From contig NZ_LVWA01000005.1 in NCBI RefSeq assembly GCF_001907195.1, positions 947,324-1,011,323 on the forward strand: DNA of 64,000 bases, written 5' to 3'. The notes beneath the pieces are model-generated. The model had not been told where the DNA came from, searched no databases, and saw only the letters and a program-made list of their open reading frames with translations. Made by a program: the position numbers and the translations under genes. This document shows, one piece after another, positions 1 to 10,785 of this stretch. The stretch comes from Pontibacter flavimaris. Its GTDB lineage: Bacteria > Bacteroidota > Bacteroidia > Cytophagales > Hymenobacteraceae. Numbering within the stretch: the first letter of the stretch is position 1; the number at the start of each line of letters is the position of its first letter.

Positions 1-736
1 TGTCGCCTTTGTAAAAGCGGTCGTAAGCTGCCATGATAGCCTCTTCGCGACTCTTGCCTTTTTTCAGCGCAGCCCGTTCGGCTTCTACCAGTTTGGTCAG
101 CGTTTGCAGCAGGTCTTGCTGCACGAAAATCTCGCCTGGCTCGGGAGCTTCTCGTTTTTCGCCAGGATGCGTGAGGAACACTTTTTTGCTGTAAGGCCAC
201 TGCTTTATTTTGTCTTTCCCGCGCTCGATGCTATTGGCAGTTTGGGCCTCGATAGGGTAACCGGCAGCCATTTCCATGGCAGGGGCCAGCACTTCCTCCA
301 GGCTCAGGGTGCCATACCTGGCCAGCATGTGCATCAGGCCACCGGCCGTGCCGGGTGTGGTAGCGGCCAGCGGACCATGTTCCGGCGGAAAATTGTAGCC
401 TTTGCCTTTAAAGAACTCCGGAGTGGCACCGGTCGGGGCAACGCCCATTGCGTTAATGGCAATGACTTTATTGGTCTTGGGATTGTAGATCAGCGCCTGC
501 GTTTCGCCTCCCCAGCTCAGCACGTCCCACATGGTGCAGGTGGCGGCCAGCATGGTACAAGCCGCATCCACGGCATTGCCACCTTTCTGGAAGGTCATGG
601 CACCTGCTGTGGCGGCCAGCGGTTTGCCGGTGATGGCCATCCAGTTTTTGCCGTGCAGCACCGGCTTCTGGGTTTGCTGGGCCTGGGCTGAAAGTATAAC
701 CGTAAGTAGAAGGAGCAGGGGTAGAAGGTGTTTCAT
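1..736 (-). CDS. ggt: gamma-glutamyltransferase family protein, N-terminal part (runs off window)
   Basis: Partial gene; the C-terminal part lies beyond the window edge. The visible 245 residues begin with a hydrophobic signal peptide (MKHLLPLLLLLLTVILSAQAQ), so the enzyme should be periplasmic or secreted. The GGT-family N-terminal pattern follows: GKPLAATAGAMTFQKGGNAV near residues 38-57, a PTGATPEFF stretch, and TPGTAGGLMHMLARYGTLSL, where family members have the conserved PGT-GG turn. The family cleaves gamma-glutamyl bonds (glutathione turnover) and matures by self-cleavage before a nucleophilic Thr; that Thr is not in the visible part, so activity cannot be judged. The ATG at 736 is the only start that places the signal peptide correctly. 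Stand-alone gene, divergent from the DUF72 gene. Confidence 0.88.
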   Translation of the reverse strand, partial: MKHLLPLLLLLTVILSAQAQQTQKPVLHGKNWMAITGKPLAATAGAMTFQKGGNAVDAACTMLAATCTMWDVLSWGGETQALIYNPKTNKVIAINAMGVAPTGATPEFFKGKGYNFPPEHGPLAATTPGTAGGLMHMLARYGTLSLEEVLAPAMEMAAGYPIEAQTANSIERGKDKIKQWPYSKKVFLTHPGEKREAPEPGEIFVQQDLLQTLTKLVEAERAALKKGKSREEAIMAAYDRFYKGD

Positions 737-885
737 ACACATATCAGTTCTTTCATTAAATATAAGTATAAACTGATTTAAACCTACTCCTGAAAGTATA
801 CTTGGCATGCTTTTTCCCTTTCCCAAAGTATAACCGCAACCACCCGCCGGCAACAAAGTATACTTCCCATACTTTAACCGCAAAC

Positions 886-1632
886 ATGAACAATTCTACC
901 CAACTGCATATTGGCACATCGGGCTGGAGCTACCGTTGGCAGGAGGTGCTCTACCCGCCGGAGCTCAAATCAGCCGACTACCTCAGCCATTACGCCACCC
1001 GCTTCAACGCCACTGAGATCAACAGCAGCTTTTACCATTTCACGATGGCCAAAACGATCGAGAAGTGGCTGGCCCAGACACCGCCGCATTTTAAGTTCGC
1101 GCCCAAGCTGCACCAGGAGATCACCCATAGAAGAAAATTTAAGGACATAGAGGAGCCGCTGCAGAAATTCATGTCGCGCTACCTGCTGATGGGCCAGCGG
1201 CTGGGGCCGGTGCTGGTGCAGATTGCCGCCAGCTTCCGCTTCGACAGGCTGGTGGCCACAGACTTCTTCCATACCTTGCGCAAACTCTACCCGGAGCAGG
1301 TCTTTGCCCTGGAGGCGCGGCATGTTTCCTGGTTTACGGAGGAGGCGCTGGACCTGCTCCGGGAGTACGACATCACCACGGTGATTGCCAGTGCCGGCAA
1401 GCGCTTTCCGGGTACGGAGGTGACGACCACCAACACGGCTTACCTGCGCCTGCACGGCGACGAAAAGATGTATTCCTCGGCTTACTCGGACGAGAAACTT
1501 GAGCGCTACGCTTACATGGTGAAGGACTGGCTGGAAGACGGTAAGCAAGTATGGGTGTTCTTTAACAACACCATCACTGGCAATGCCGTGACCGATGCGG
1601 ATAAGCTGCGGAGGCTGGTGGAGGAGCTGTAA
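886..1632 (+). CDS. DUF72 (YecE-like) family protein
   Basis: 248-residue cytoplasmic protein of the DUF72 family, a TIM-barrel fold of unknown biochemical role found across bacteria. It shows the family opening HIGTSGWSY (residues 6-14), the EINSSFYHF strand, and internal HRRKF and EARHVSW segments at the usual spacing. An in-frame ATG at 802 would add 28 residues (PPATKYTSH...) with no family resemblance. The start at 886 puts the family motif right at the N-terminus, as in relatives. The upstream 100 bases hold several copies of the AGTATA motif. The gene appears monocistronic and is followed by AT-rich sequence with inverted AAAGTATA/TATACTTT pairs. Confidence 0.9.
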   Translation: MNNSTQLHIGTSGWSYRWQEVLYPPELKSADYLSHYATRFNATEINSSFYHFTMAKTIEKWLAQTPPHFKFAPKLHQEITHRRKFKDIEEPLQKFMSRYLLMGQRLGPVLVQIAASFRFDRLVATDFFHTLRKLYPEQVFALEARHVSWFTEEALDLLREYDITTVIASAGKRFPGTEVTTTNTAYLRLHGDEKMYSSAYSDEKLERYAYMVKDWLEDGKQVWVFFNNTITGNAVTDADKLRRLVEEL

Positions 1633-1822
1633 ATCAGGAAATCAAAGTATAAATCCCATATCCATACTTTAGAGCTTAGAAAGTATAAGCAAAGGCATAA
1701 GCAAGCAGCGGATTTTATACTTTGTTCAGTCTTCAACTACTGCGCAGCGAGCACTAAATACGGCGGAAACCTGCGGATCGGACGCAAATCAAACCACCAG
1801 GTATAACCAACCCATTTTATAC

Positions 1823-2776
1823 TTACTGCGTGATCAGCAGGGTGAGGTAGCCGATGTAGAGGACAAGGAAAATGGCGCCTTCCCAACGCGCCAGCTGTCG
1901 CCCTTTGCCTGTAAAGATGAACACAAAGAGCAGCACCCCAGCAAGTATGTTGACCACCATATCCGTCAATGACCCCGCCTGTATGGTAATTGGGGTTACC
2001 ACGGTGGAGATGCCCAGGATGAAGAAGATGTTGAAGACGTTGGATCCCACTACGTTGCCGATGGCGATGTCCACGTTTCGCCTACGGACCGCCACCACTG
2101 ACGTGGCCAGTTCCGGGAGCGAGGTGCCGATGGAAACGATCGTCAGGGCAATGACACGTTCCGACAGGCCGAACTGCTGGGCAATGCTCACGGCGCTCGT
2201 CACGATCAGCCGCCCACCGATCACCAGGCCGGCAAGCCCCAGCACAATGAACAGGCCCGACACCAGGAGCGAGTATTGTTTAGCCGGGACCTCATCCTCC
2301 CCCGTGCCCCCAACAGACAGGGTAATATTATACACCAGGAAAATTGCGAAGAACAACAGCAGCACGATGCCGTCGGCCCTGCTGATCAGGCTGGTGGCGG
2401 TCCCATCCAGGAAGACATCGTTGGCAACAACAAGTACCGCAATGGCCGCCAGCAGACTCAGCGGAATCTCGAGCCAGGTGGTGCTGGATTTAACCGAGAG
2501 GGGATAAATGAGGGCGGAAATGCCCAGGATGCCCAGCACGTTGAAGATGTTGCTGCCCAGAATGTTTCCGAGCACCATCTCCGTGTTGTTGTTCAGGGAG
2601 GCGAACAGGTTGACCACCAGTTCCGGCGCCGACGTGCCAAAGGCCACAATGGTCAGCCCGATCACGATGTTCGGGACACCCAGCCGCGAGGCAAGGCTGG
2701 AGGCACCGTCCACCAGTTTGGTGGCGCCAAAGATCAGGGCAACAAAGCCCGCAAGGAGAAGAAGTATATCGACCAT
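1823..2776 (-). CDS. calcium/sodium antiporter, CaCA family
   Basis: 317-residue inner-membrane exchanger of the YrbG-like CaCA family, which moves Ca2+ against Na+ or H+. About ten hydrophobic segments are visible. The two inverted alpha repeats that form the ion pathway are clear: GTSAPELVVNLFAS near residue 48 with GNILGSNIFNVLGI after it, and GTSLPELATSVVAV near residue 213 with GNVVGSNVFNIFFI. Both acidic PEL residues that bind cation are kept. Length is normal for the family. The gene is isolated, with no partner overlapping it. Confidence 0.93.
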   Translation of the reverse strand: MVDILLLLAGFVALIFGATKLVDGASSLASRLGVPNIVIGLTIVAFGTSAPELVVNLFASLNNNTEMVLGNILGSNIFNVLGILGISALIYPLSVKSSTTWLEIPLSLLAAIAVLVVANDVFLDGTATSLISRADGIVLLLFFAIFLVYNITLSVGGTGEDEVPAKQYSLLVSGLFIVLGLAGLVIGGRLIVTSAVSIAQQFGLSERVIALTIVSIGTSLPELATSVVAVRRRNVDIAIGNVVGSNVFNIFFILGISTVVTPITIQAGSLTDMVVNILAGVLLFVFIFTGKGRQLARWEGAIFLVLYIGYLTLLITQ

Positions 2777-3020
2777 GCTGAGGAAAACCTGTGAAAAGGC
2801 TGTAAAGTTACCTCAATTTCAAACTTGATTTACAAAAAGCGTCCGGAAAGTATAATCTATGACGGGATGCGCCGTTTTTCCGCTGCTGTTGGCTACCTTG
2901 CGGAAAATACCCGCCTGGCCCGGCGGGCAAGTAGGGCCGTAAGGTTTACCCAAGGTATGGAAGCCGTACGTGTGGCCAATTCGCTCAACGCCGCAGAGGC
3001 ATCTATCAGAAGTATAAAGT

Positions 3021-3188
3021 ATGCTGAAGGCACTGGTTTTGCTGTTTGTTTTTGTGGGAGTAACCTATTTCCTGTTCTACCCCTGGCTGAAACACGCCGT
3101 CGGCAGAAAGCAGTTGTTCCGGTGGTTCCTGATCATCTACGCCATCGCCATGCTTGCCTCCTTTATTGGTAATTACCTGCTGGACTGA
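3021..3188 (+). CDS. small membrane protein, 55 residues
   Basis: A short open frame encoding a very hydrophobic protein with two predicted membrane helices (about residues 2-22 and 33-52), separated by the basic loop KHAVGRKQ. Start ATG at 3021, TGA at 3186. A leader with AGTATAA copies precedes it. I do not recognise the family. Hydrophobic codon use typical of membrane genes (CTG, TTC, ATC), plus a clean start and stop between flanking genes, make it a plausible small gene rather than chance, but nothing shows function. Confidence 0.45.
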   Translation: MLKALVLLFVFVGVTYFLFYPWLKHAVGRKQLFRWFLIIYAIAMLASFIGNYLLD

Positions 3189-3390
3189 GCGGCGGGTAGT
3201 GCCGAAGCAACGCAACCGACCAATGTAGCTGCGGCTGTACACTTCGCCTCAAAGCATACTTTTGTAGCGGATACAGGTAAGCCCCCGCGATTGCTCCTGC
3301 CAAACCAGGGTTGCGGCACAGGCCAGGTTATCCTTCTAAGTCAAAATCAAGTATAGTTTCTGGTATTGCTGTCTCACCTGATACGATTCC

Positions 3391-4695
3391 ATGGAAGTCC
3401 TTATTCTGATATTACTCACGATCCTCAACGGGTTTTTTGCCCTTTCCGAGCTCTCCATCATCTCCGTAAATAAAAACAGGATAGCCCAGCGGGCGCGGGA
3501 GGGAAGCGGCAGCGCACAGGTGGTGATGGAGCTGCTCGAAACGCCTGAGAATTTCCTCTCTGCCATACAGGTGGGCATTACGCTCATCGCCATTGTGTCG
3601 GGTGCCTATGGTGGGGCGGCCCTTTCCGGCTATGTGGAGGCGTGGCTGTTGGGTATTCCGTTCCTGGCGCCATATGCCGCCACGCTCTCCATCGTGCTGG
3701 TTGTCGGGCTGATCACCTACTTCTCCATTGTGGTGGGCGAGCTGATCCCTAAAACGCTGGCACTCGGAAACGCAGACAACATTGCGCTCTCGGTCGCGCC
3801 CATCATCAAAGTGTTCACCAAGGCCACCATGCCCCTGGTCAAGCTGCTCTCCGGCTCCACCAACCTCGTCATCAAGGTGCTGGGCATCCGGGAGCCATCG
3901 GAGGAGAAAATGTCGGAGGAGGAGCTGCGGCAGATCATCAAGACGGCGGGGAAGCAGGGCATCCTGGCCAAGGAGGAGATACAGCTGCACCAGAATATCT
4001 TCACCTACTCGGAGCAACGGGCCAGGAACCTGCGCACCCACCGCAAGGAGGTGGAGTTTATCGACGTTAACCAGCCGCTGGAAAGTATACGGGACGTGAT
4101 CGTGCACAGCGCCCATTCCAGGTTTCCCGCCATCAAGGGCAATTTCGATAACATCGTGGGCATCCTGACGGCCAAGAGCTTCTACGAGTACCTGGCGGAT
4201 AACAGCGGACAGCCGCTCCAGAGCGTGTTGAATCCCGCTATCTTCATACCCGAGACCATGCTGGCGAACGCCGTGCTGAACACCTTTAAAAAGGAAAAGC
4301 AGTACATCGGCGTGGTGGTGGACGAGTACGGCACGACCGAGGGAATCATCACGGTGCACGACATTCTGGAGGCCATTGTAGGCGACATGCCTGACCTGGA
4401 CGAGCTGGAGGAGCCGGAGATCATCAAACGCGAGGACGGCTCGCTGCTGGTGAGTGGCTCCGTGGAGGTGCATGAACTGAACAGGGAGCTGAGGCAGGAG
4501 GTGGTCAGGAAGGATTCTGACAACTACTCCACGCTGGCTGGCTTCCTTTCCTATACTTTGGGCCGCCTCCCCGCCTCCGGCGACAAGGTGCAGCTGCACG
4601 CCTACGAGCTGGAAGTGGTGGATATGGATGGCTTCAGGGTAGACAAGGTGCTTCTGACGCGCAGAGAAACGCCACCGGCCAGTACTAAAGTATAA
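3391..4695 (+). CDS. hemolysin-family/CNNM protein (DUF21-CBS-CorC_HlyC)
   Basis: 434-residue membrane protein of the CNNM/CorC family, associated with Mg2+/Co2+ efflux or homeostasis. Order of domains: an N-terminal DUF21 membrane region with about four helices (residues 1-150, including VVGELIPKTLAL); a CBS pair in the cytoplasm (about 195-330), ending in VVVDEYGTTEGIITVHDILE; and a C-terminal CorC_HlyC domain (about 345-425, GSLLVSGSVEV...TLAGFLSYTLGRLP). All three parts are intact and length is normal. A terminator hairpin follows at 4732. Substrate is inferred from family only; hemolysin is a historical name. Confidence 0.92.
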   Translation: MEVLILILLTILNGFFALSELSIISVNKNRIAQRAREGSGSAQVVMELLETPENFLSAIQVGITLIAIVSGAYGGAALSGYVEAWLLGIPFLAPYAATLSIVLVVGLITYFSIVVGELIPKTLALGNADNIALSVAPIIKVFTKATMPLVKLLSGSTNLVIKVLGIREPSEEKMSEEELRQIIKTAGKQGILAKEEIQLHQNIFTYSEQRARNLRTHRKEVEFIDVNQPLESIRDVIVHSAHSRFPAIKGNFDNIVGILTAKSFYEYLADNSGQPLQSVLNPAIFIPETMLANAVLNTFKKEKQYIGVVVDEYGTTEGIITVHDILEAIVGDMPDLDELEEPEIIKREDGSLLVSGSVEVHELNRELRQEVVRKDSDNYSTLAGFLSYTLGRLPASGDKVQLHAYELEVVDMDGFRVDKVLLTRRETPPASTKV

Positions 4696-4731
4696 ACCCG
4701 GCGCTACAAGTATGCCCTGGTGCCCTGAGAC

Positions 4732-4767
4732 GAGCCGCTTCCGCCAAAGGGAGTGGCTCTTTTTTTG
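4732..4767 (+). terminator. rho-independent terminator after the CNNM gene
   Basis: Stem GAGCCGCT / AGTGGCTC (one mismatch) around a loop, directly followed by a run of eight T on the + strand. Confidence 0.75.
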
Positions 4768-4835
4768 TAGGAGGCATGGAAGCGGCATTGGTACTGAGAA
4801 GTTGCAAAGTTCTGGCGCAGCGCCAAAATATCTGG

Positions 4836-4843
4836 TATCTTTG
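4836..4843 (+). promoter_or_regulatory. candidate -7 box (TATCTTTG) for the ABC-F gene
   Basis: TATCTTTG matches the Bacteroidota TAnnTTTG -7 element and sits 20 bases before the ATG at 4863, so the leader would be about 12-14 bases. A clear -33 TTG at the right distance is not visible; an inverted repeat (TGGCGC-AGCGCCA) occupies that place. Confidence 0.5.
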
Positions 4844-4862
4844 CACCCTTAAATTTACGGTT

Positions 4863-6506
<1,644 letters not shown>

Positions 6507-6551
6507 CCAAGTTGCGGTTCACGAATACAGTGCAGGTGTAAACCCACCCAA

Positions 6552-6607
6552 CCCCTCCCAAGAGGGGAAACACCCACTCTTTTGCAGAATTCAACTCTTG
6601 GGAGGGG
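6552..6607. repeat. 13-bp perfect inverted repeat, CCCCTCCC type
   Basis: Arms CCCCTCCCAAGAG (6552-6564) and CTCTTGGGAGGGG (6595-6607) flank 30 bases. A related but shorter hairpin occurs at 63658-63679. It lies 45 bases past the ABC-F stop codon and has no T-run, so it looks like a dispersed repeat rather than a terminator. Confidence 0.7.
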
Positions 6608-6707
6608 TAGGTTAATTGCAACTTTAATTTTAAACTTTGCCATATCCAATCGCCCCTGCTTGGGGTAATTACTATAAGGGCACAAGTATAAAAGCCAATT
6701 GCTCTTG

Positions 6708-6848
6708 GGGATTTGTAATCCCGAAGTCCCTATTATGAAGATTTGCCATCCGACTTTCAGCTTATAGCCGTAGCTCTACAGCCAGCAAAGTATAAAACCG
6801 GATTGCAAATCCTGACAATGACATACTTTCGGATTGCAAATCCGAAAG
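6708..6848. repeat. cluster of REP-like GGATT-AATCC palindromes
   Basis: Three palindromes lie in this gene-free stretch (6507-6914): GGGATTTGTAATCCC (6708-6722), GGATTGCAAATCC (6800-6812) and a 23-bp one with arms CTTTCGGATT / AATCCGAAAG (6826-6848). The last is the exact reverse complement of the palindrome at 39228-39250. AGTATA copies are interspersed, including a hairpin-capable TATACTTT-gcat-AAAGTATA at 6881-6900. Confidence 0.7.
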
Positions 6849-6914
6849 AGCGGATTTAAGTATGGTTGATGCTGATTTCTATACTTTGCATAAAGTATAA
6901 ATACCTTATCCGCA

Positions 6915-8009
6915 TTACTTCCCCGGCTCGTGCACGTGCGATTCCTCCACCTCGTGCTCCTCTATCTTGCTCTCCGCCCACTCAAGGTCATCTTCGTCGG
7001 CCTCCAGGCCCTGTTGGTCAGCACCGTGCGTTACGTCATACACCAGCTCCACCAGCATCGGGAAGTGGTCTGAGCCGAAGTATGGAAGCCTGCTGATGTG
7101 CGATAAGGTGAAATGCTCGCTATGAAAAAGGTGGTCGAGGGGCCAGCGGGCAAACCAGAATCCGGCATGGAAAGTATTGTACATGCCCCGCCCGATGCGG
7201 GGATCCAGCAGGCCACTAATCTTCCGGAAAAGGCGCGTTGTCTCCGACCAGGCCACATCGTTCAGGTCGCCGGAAACAATGATGGGGTCGTTCTTGTCCG
7301 ACACGCTTTTGGCCACAACCAGTAACTCTGCGTCGCGCTCCGAAGAGTCTGGATTCTCGGTCGGGCTGGGTGGGGCCGGGTGCAGGAAGTGCGCGCGCAC
7401 CTTAACGCCCGAGCGTAAGACCACCAGCGCGTGCATGCTCGGAACATGGGGCTCCACCAGAAACTGTATGGCGGCATCCTCCAGCGGCAGCCTGGAGTAC
7501 ACATGCATGCCATACTTGTTGTCTAAAGGGCACTTCAAAGTATGGCGGTATTCGTTCTCCAGCACGCTCAGTTTTCCTTCCCACCACAGGTCTGTCTCCA
7601 GGGTAACCAGCACATCCGGCTGGTGCTGCTTTACAAGTTCCAGCAGGCCTTTGTAATTGCGGTTGGGCATGAGCACATTGGCCGTCATGATGCGGATAAG
7701 GTTGTTCGGCCTCCGGGAGCGCGCTGGTTTTACCTCCACCGGATAAAACGTGGTGTACGGCAGTATCCACCCCACATGAAAGCAGAAGCACCCGAGGGCA
7801 ATTCCCATCATCACCCAGGTGGAATAGCGCGAAAAGTCCAGGAAAATGGCTTCAGCCACCAGCATGAAGAAGGAGAAAGCCATGAACTGGAGCCTGGGAA
7901 AATCAAAGCCACGCACCCACCAGGCGTTGTGGCGCCACAGCGGCAGCAGCGTTACAATGGCCAGCACATACGTAAGCACTACCAGTATTCTGTAGATTAT
8001 CACACTCAT
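6915..8009 (-). CDS. endonuclease/exonuclease/phosphatase-family protein with N-terminal membrane helices
   Basis: 364 residues. Three hydrophobic helices (about residues 5-95) anchor the protein; the remainder is an EEP-fold (DNase I-like) domain. Visible family landmarks: TANVLMPNRN (metal-binding Asn), LVTLETDLWW (metal-binding Glu), SGDLNDVAWS (catalytic Asp/Asn pair) and the terminal GSDHFPMLVEL with the catalytic His. The C-terminus is acidic (residues 330-364). The family cleaves phosphodiester or phosphoester bonds in nucleic acid, phosphoinositide or sphingolipid; membrane-anchored Bacteroidota members have no assigned substrate. Monocistronic. Confidence 0.88.
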   Translation of the reverse strand: MSVIIYRILVVLTYVLAIVTLLPLWRHNAWWVRGFDFPRLQFMAFSFFMLVAEAIFLDFSRYSTWVMMGIALGCFCFHVGWILPYTTFYPVEVKPARSRRPNNLIRIMTANVLMPNRNYKGLLELVKQHQPDVLVTLETDLWWEGKLSVLENEYRHTLKCPLDNKYGMHVYSRLPLEDAAIQFLVEPHVPSMHALVVLRSGVKVRAHFLHPAPPSPTENPDSSERDAELLVVAKSVSDKNDPIIVSGDLNDVAWSETTRLFRKISGLLDPRIGRGMYNTFHAGFWFARWPLDHLFHSEHFTLSHISRLPYFGSDHFPMLVELVYDVTHGADQQGLEADEDDLEWAESKIEEHEVEESHVHEPGK

Positions 8010-8257
8010 TTCTTAACTACCAAAATCATACTTTTTAAGCCGGTAAAGGATGATACGTTCGGGAAGCAGGAGGGTAGGTTCGGAACGTGATTTATACTTC
8101 TGCTGGCCTGGTTCTGCTGAGAAGTATAAACCAAGCAACTAATTGAGTAAGAAGGAGAAAATACTTCCCTTGGGGCTCTGGAAAGTATAAAAGGAGTGCA
8201 TACTTAAAGCTGATACGTTTGCGGAAACGGAGGTAGCAAGTATAAAACCCGGCGGTT

Positions 8258-8629
8258 CTACCTGTTCAGGAACCGGTAGAAAATCGCGCCGCCTGCTGCG
8301 TAGAGTACCGCGTCCATCCAATCACCGGTATAGCGGGGCATGAACCTGGGGAAGAAAATCTCAAAGGCTACCGAAAAATACAGCACCGCGAAAACCACGT
8401 GGTACCAGGAGAGGCGCAACTGGGAACCATAATAGAACCGCAGCACGAACAAGGTAGCAGTGAGCACCAGCGGGAGGCAGAGCAGATCATCTAAATAATG
8501 CTGAATCCAGGCAGGCCTGGGCAAAGCCAGCCAGCGCCAAACCCTATGCCCCAGGTAAGTGGCTGCCAGCGCCCAGAAAAGCGGGCTAAAGGTGCCCCAA
8601 CTCAGCCGGCCAGCAATGCGATAAGCCAT
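8258..8629 (-). CDS. small integral membrane protein of unknown function
   Basis: 123 residues with about four hydrophobic helices and aromatic-rich loops (RVWRWLALPRPAWIQHYLDD). Similar short proteins in related genomes carry uninformative transporter-type names, which nothing here supports. It overlaps the end of the upstream zinc-ribbon gene by 28 bases (8602-8629), so the pair is probably translated in a coupled way. AGTATA copies crowd the downstream 200 bases. Confidence 0.7.
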   Translation of the reverse strand: MAYRIAGRLSWGTFSPLFWALAATYLGHRVWRWLALPRPAWIQHYLDDLLCLPLVLTATLFVLRFYYGSQLRLSWYHVVFAVLYFSVAFEIFFPRFMPRYTGDWMDAVLYAAGGAIFYRFLNR

Positions 8630-8898
8630 AGGAAAAGGGAAACAAGGGATGCAAAAGCGATCTGGAAACCCAGCCCGATGCGCTTGTAAAATTTGGTGAA
8701 CCAGGAATCATCGGGGCTGATCTGAATGAACCGCACGTTGAAGCGCTGTTCCTCCTCCTGCTTGCGTTCCTGCCGCGCTTGCTGACTGGCCACGGCAACG
8801 GGGTCAAGTATACTTTGGCAGTGCTCGCAGCGATCAGAGGGATTTTGGGTCCAGCTAGACCACTGCCCGCACCGGGGGCATTTTTTGCTGGCGCTCAT
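8602..8898 (-). CDS. zinc-ribbon membrane protein of unknown function
   Basis: 98 residues when started at 8898 (MSASKKCPRCGQW), which places the zinc ribbon at the N-terminus. A start at 8931 would add eleven residues. Two CxxC knuckles (CPRCG near residue 7, CEHC near residue 25) form a ribbon, followed by a charged helix rich in Gln/Glu/Arg and one C-terminal membrane helix (about 75-97). It shares a 28-base overlap with the next gene. No known function; the arrangement resembles small tail-anchored proteins. Confidence 0.7.
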   Translation of the reverse strand: MSASKKCPRCGQWSSWTQNPSDRCEHCQSILDPVAVASQQARQERKQEEEQRFNVRFIQISPDDSWFTKFYKRIGLGFQIAFASLVSLFLWLIALLAG

Positions 8899-9363
8899 AG
8901 GTTTTAAAAATTTCACCACCCACAGCAGCAATTTGCCGGAAGCGGAGCTAACTAACTATAACCCAACGGCTGAAGCAGGTCGCCTCGCCCAGTTGAGTCA
9001 ACTGCAAAGATAAGGAATTTATTTATGTGCCTTCCAGAGAGCCAGACGGGAAGCTGAGCTTCTGCACAGGAGGTATAAGTTTAAGAGGTGGTTTTTAAGA
9101 TGCAAAGTATGAAGTAACGTTTTTATAATCAGCTATAAAGAGTGTGTGTTCAGGATAAATGTGTGAGGAATCCGATAAGCAGTTTCAAGTTAGGCAGACA
9201 GAACAGCTGTGTCTTTGGGTCGAAGTAGCAACAACATTTTCCGGCTTAGGCTGCGTTTAAAAGCGATAAACATACTATCTTACAGCTTTATACCATCAGA
9301 TGCTATGGCAAAGAGTCCTTGTTAGGGTTCGTTGCCGTTTGCATTTCACTCTTACCACAATCA
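8899..9363. other. gene-free stretch
   Basis: About 465 bases between the divergent zinc-ribbon and acyltransferase genes. AT-rich, with no convincing open frame, hairpin terminator or RNA gene. It must hold both promoters, but I see no clean TTG-N19-TAnnTTTG pair. Confidence 0.5.
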
Positions 9364-10473
9364 ATGAATAAGCTTCAAGTAGACACGGACAACCTGGCGG
9401 CCAGCCCGGGCATTCTAAAGACGAAACAGCACTTTGTGATCCTCGATGGCTTAAGGGGGGTAGCGGCCTTGGCCGTTGTTGTTTTCCATTTCATGGAGTG
9501 GGTGCACCCACCTGACTCCGGTAAGATTTTCATCGGGCATGGCTTCCTGGCCGTGGACTTCTTCTTCTGCCTGTCCGGTTTTGTGATCGGGTACGCGTAT
9601 GACGACCGCCTTGGGAAAATGGGGGTGATGGAGTTCTTCAAAGCGAGGCTGATCAGGTTGCACCCCCTGGTTATGCTGGGTGCGGTTTTGGGCCTGTTGG
9701 CCTTTATCTTTGATCCTTTCGCGGCTTATACCGGAGCGTATGGCACGGGCAAGCTTATTCTGGTATTTCTTTGCTCCGCCCTGCTCATTCCCTACCCGGT
9801 GATGGAAGAGCGTGGTTTCAACCTGTTCGGCCTGAATGCCCCCTCATGGTCCTTGTTTTGGGAGTACGTTGCCAATATCGCGTATGCCCTTATCCTTTAC
9901 AGGCTCTCCCGCCGCTACCTGACTGTACTGACCATACTGGCGGCGCTGACCCTTTGCTTTGTTGGTTATCGTGCCGGAAACCTGCTGGGGGGCTGGTCAG
10001 GAGAGACCTTCTGGGATGGCGGTGCGCGTATCGCCTACTCCTTCTCAGCCGGCCTGTTGATCTTCCGCTCTAACTGGATCATCAAAAACAGGCTCGGGTT
10101 TATCGGCTTGGCTATCCTGCTGTCGCTGGCCTTCGTTATGCCTTATTTTAAATGGAACTGGGTGGCAGAGACGCTGGTCGTGCTGTTCTATTTCCCGTTA
10201 CTGGTTGCCTTGGGAGCCGGCTCCAGCCTGTCGCCGGGGCTGAAAAAGCTCTGTGTGTTCTCCGGAAATATTTCGTACCCCCTCTACATGACCCATTACG
10301 CGGTCATCTGGATATTCGGCAACTATTTCCTGAGCAGCAAGCCCGGAACAACCGAGCTATACCTGATCGTATCCGTAGGAACAGTGCTGTTGGTTGGTGT
10401 AGCCTATGTGGTGATGGTGGTGTATGATATCCCTGTGAGAAGGTACCTGAGCAGCAAATGGCGACACCAGTAG
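9364..10473 (+). CDS. acyltransferase 3 family membrane protein
   Basis: 369-residue integral membrane protein of the OafA/acyltransferase-3 family, which transfers acetyl or other acyl groups to sugars of surface polysaccharides or to small molecules. The family opening HFVILDGLRGVAALAVVVFH (residues 22-41) carries the catalytic His. About ten helices follow, with the VDFFFCLSGFVI motif near residue 65 and NAPSWSLFWEY near 160. A TTG at 9319 could extend the frame by 15 residues, but the ATG at 9364 gives the usual short cytoplasmic tail. No polysaccharide genes adjoin, so the acceptor is unknown. Confidence 0.9.
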   Translation: MNKLQVDTDNLAASPGILKTKQHFVILDGLRGVAALAVVVFHFMEWVHPPDSGKIFIGHGFLAVDFFFCLSGFVIGYAYDDRLGKMGVMEFFKARLIRLHPLVMLGAVLGLLAFIFDPFAAYTGAYGTGKLILVFLCSALLIPYPVMEERGFNLFGLNAPSWSLFWEYVANIAYALILYRLSRRYLTVLTILAALTLCFVGYRAGNLLGGWSGETFWDGGARIAYSFSAGLLIFRSNWIIKNRLGFIGLAILLSLAFVMPYFKWNWVAETLVVLFYFPLLVALGAGSSLSPGLKKLCVFSGNISYPLYMTHYAVIWIFGNYFLSSKPGTTELYLIVSVGTVLLVGVAYVVMVVYDIPVRRYLSSKWRHQ

Positions 10474-10608
10474 GTTATTACTTTGGCACTGCCCACCAAA
10501 GCAAGTAGCGGCGTTTTATTTTGCCTAATTAGACTGTTAGGCAAACTAAACGCGATAAAGTATAAATCCCTCCGCTGTCAGTTTCAGATTCCCTGCTAAA
10601 GTACTAGA

Positions 10609-10649
10609 GAACGGCCTCTGCGATTCGACTTCGCAGGGGCCGTTCTTTT
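10609..10649 (+). terminator. strong rho-independent terminator
   Basis: 15-base arms starting GAACGGCC (10609) and ending GGCCGTTC (10645), with one G-T wobble and a seven-base loop, followed by TTTT. It lies 135 bases past the acyltransferase stop. Confidence 0.75.
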
Positions 10650-10785
10650 CTTAGCGGCTGATGCAAAGCAGAGGTGTTTCTGATGGTAGGACGCTTCCTG
10701 TTTGACAGTATTGAATGACGATGCAATCATGTTATGGGAACCGGACCTTTTTTAATATACATGCAGCATAAGCTAATGGGGTGCA

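Noticed and set aside
3412..4788. 458-residue open frame on - strand
   Set aside because: Antisense shadow of the CNNM gene; no domain.
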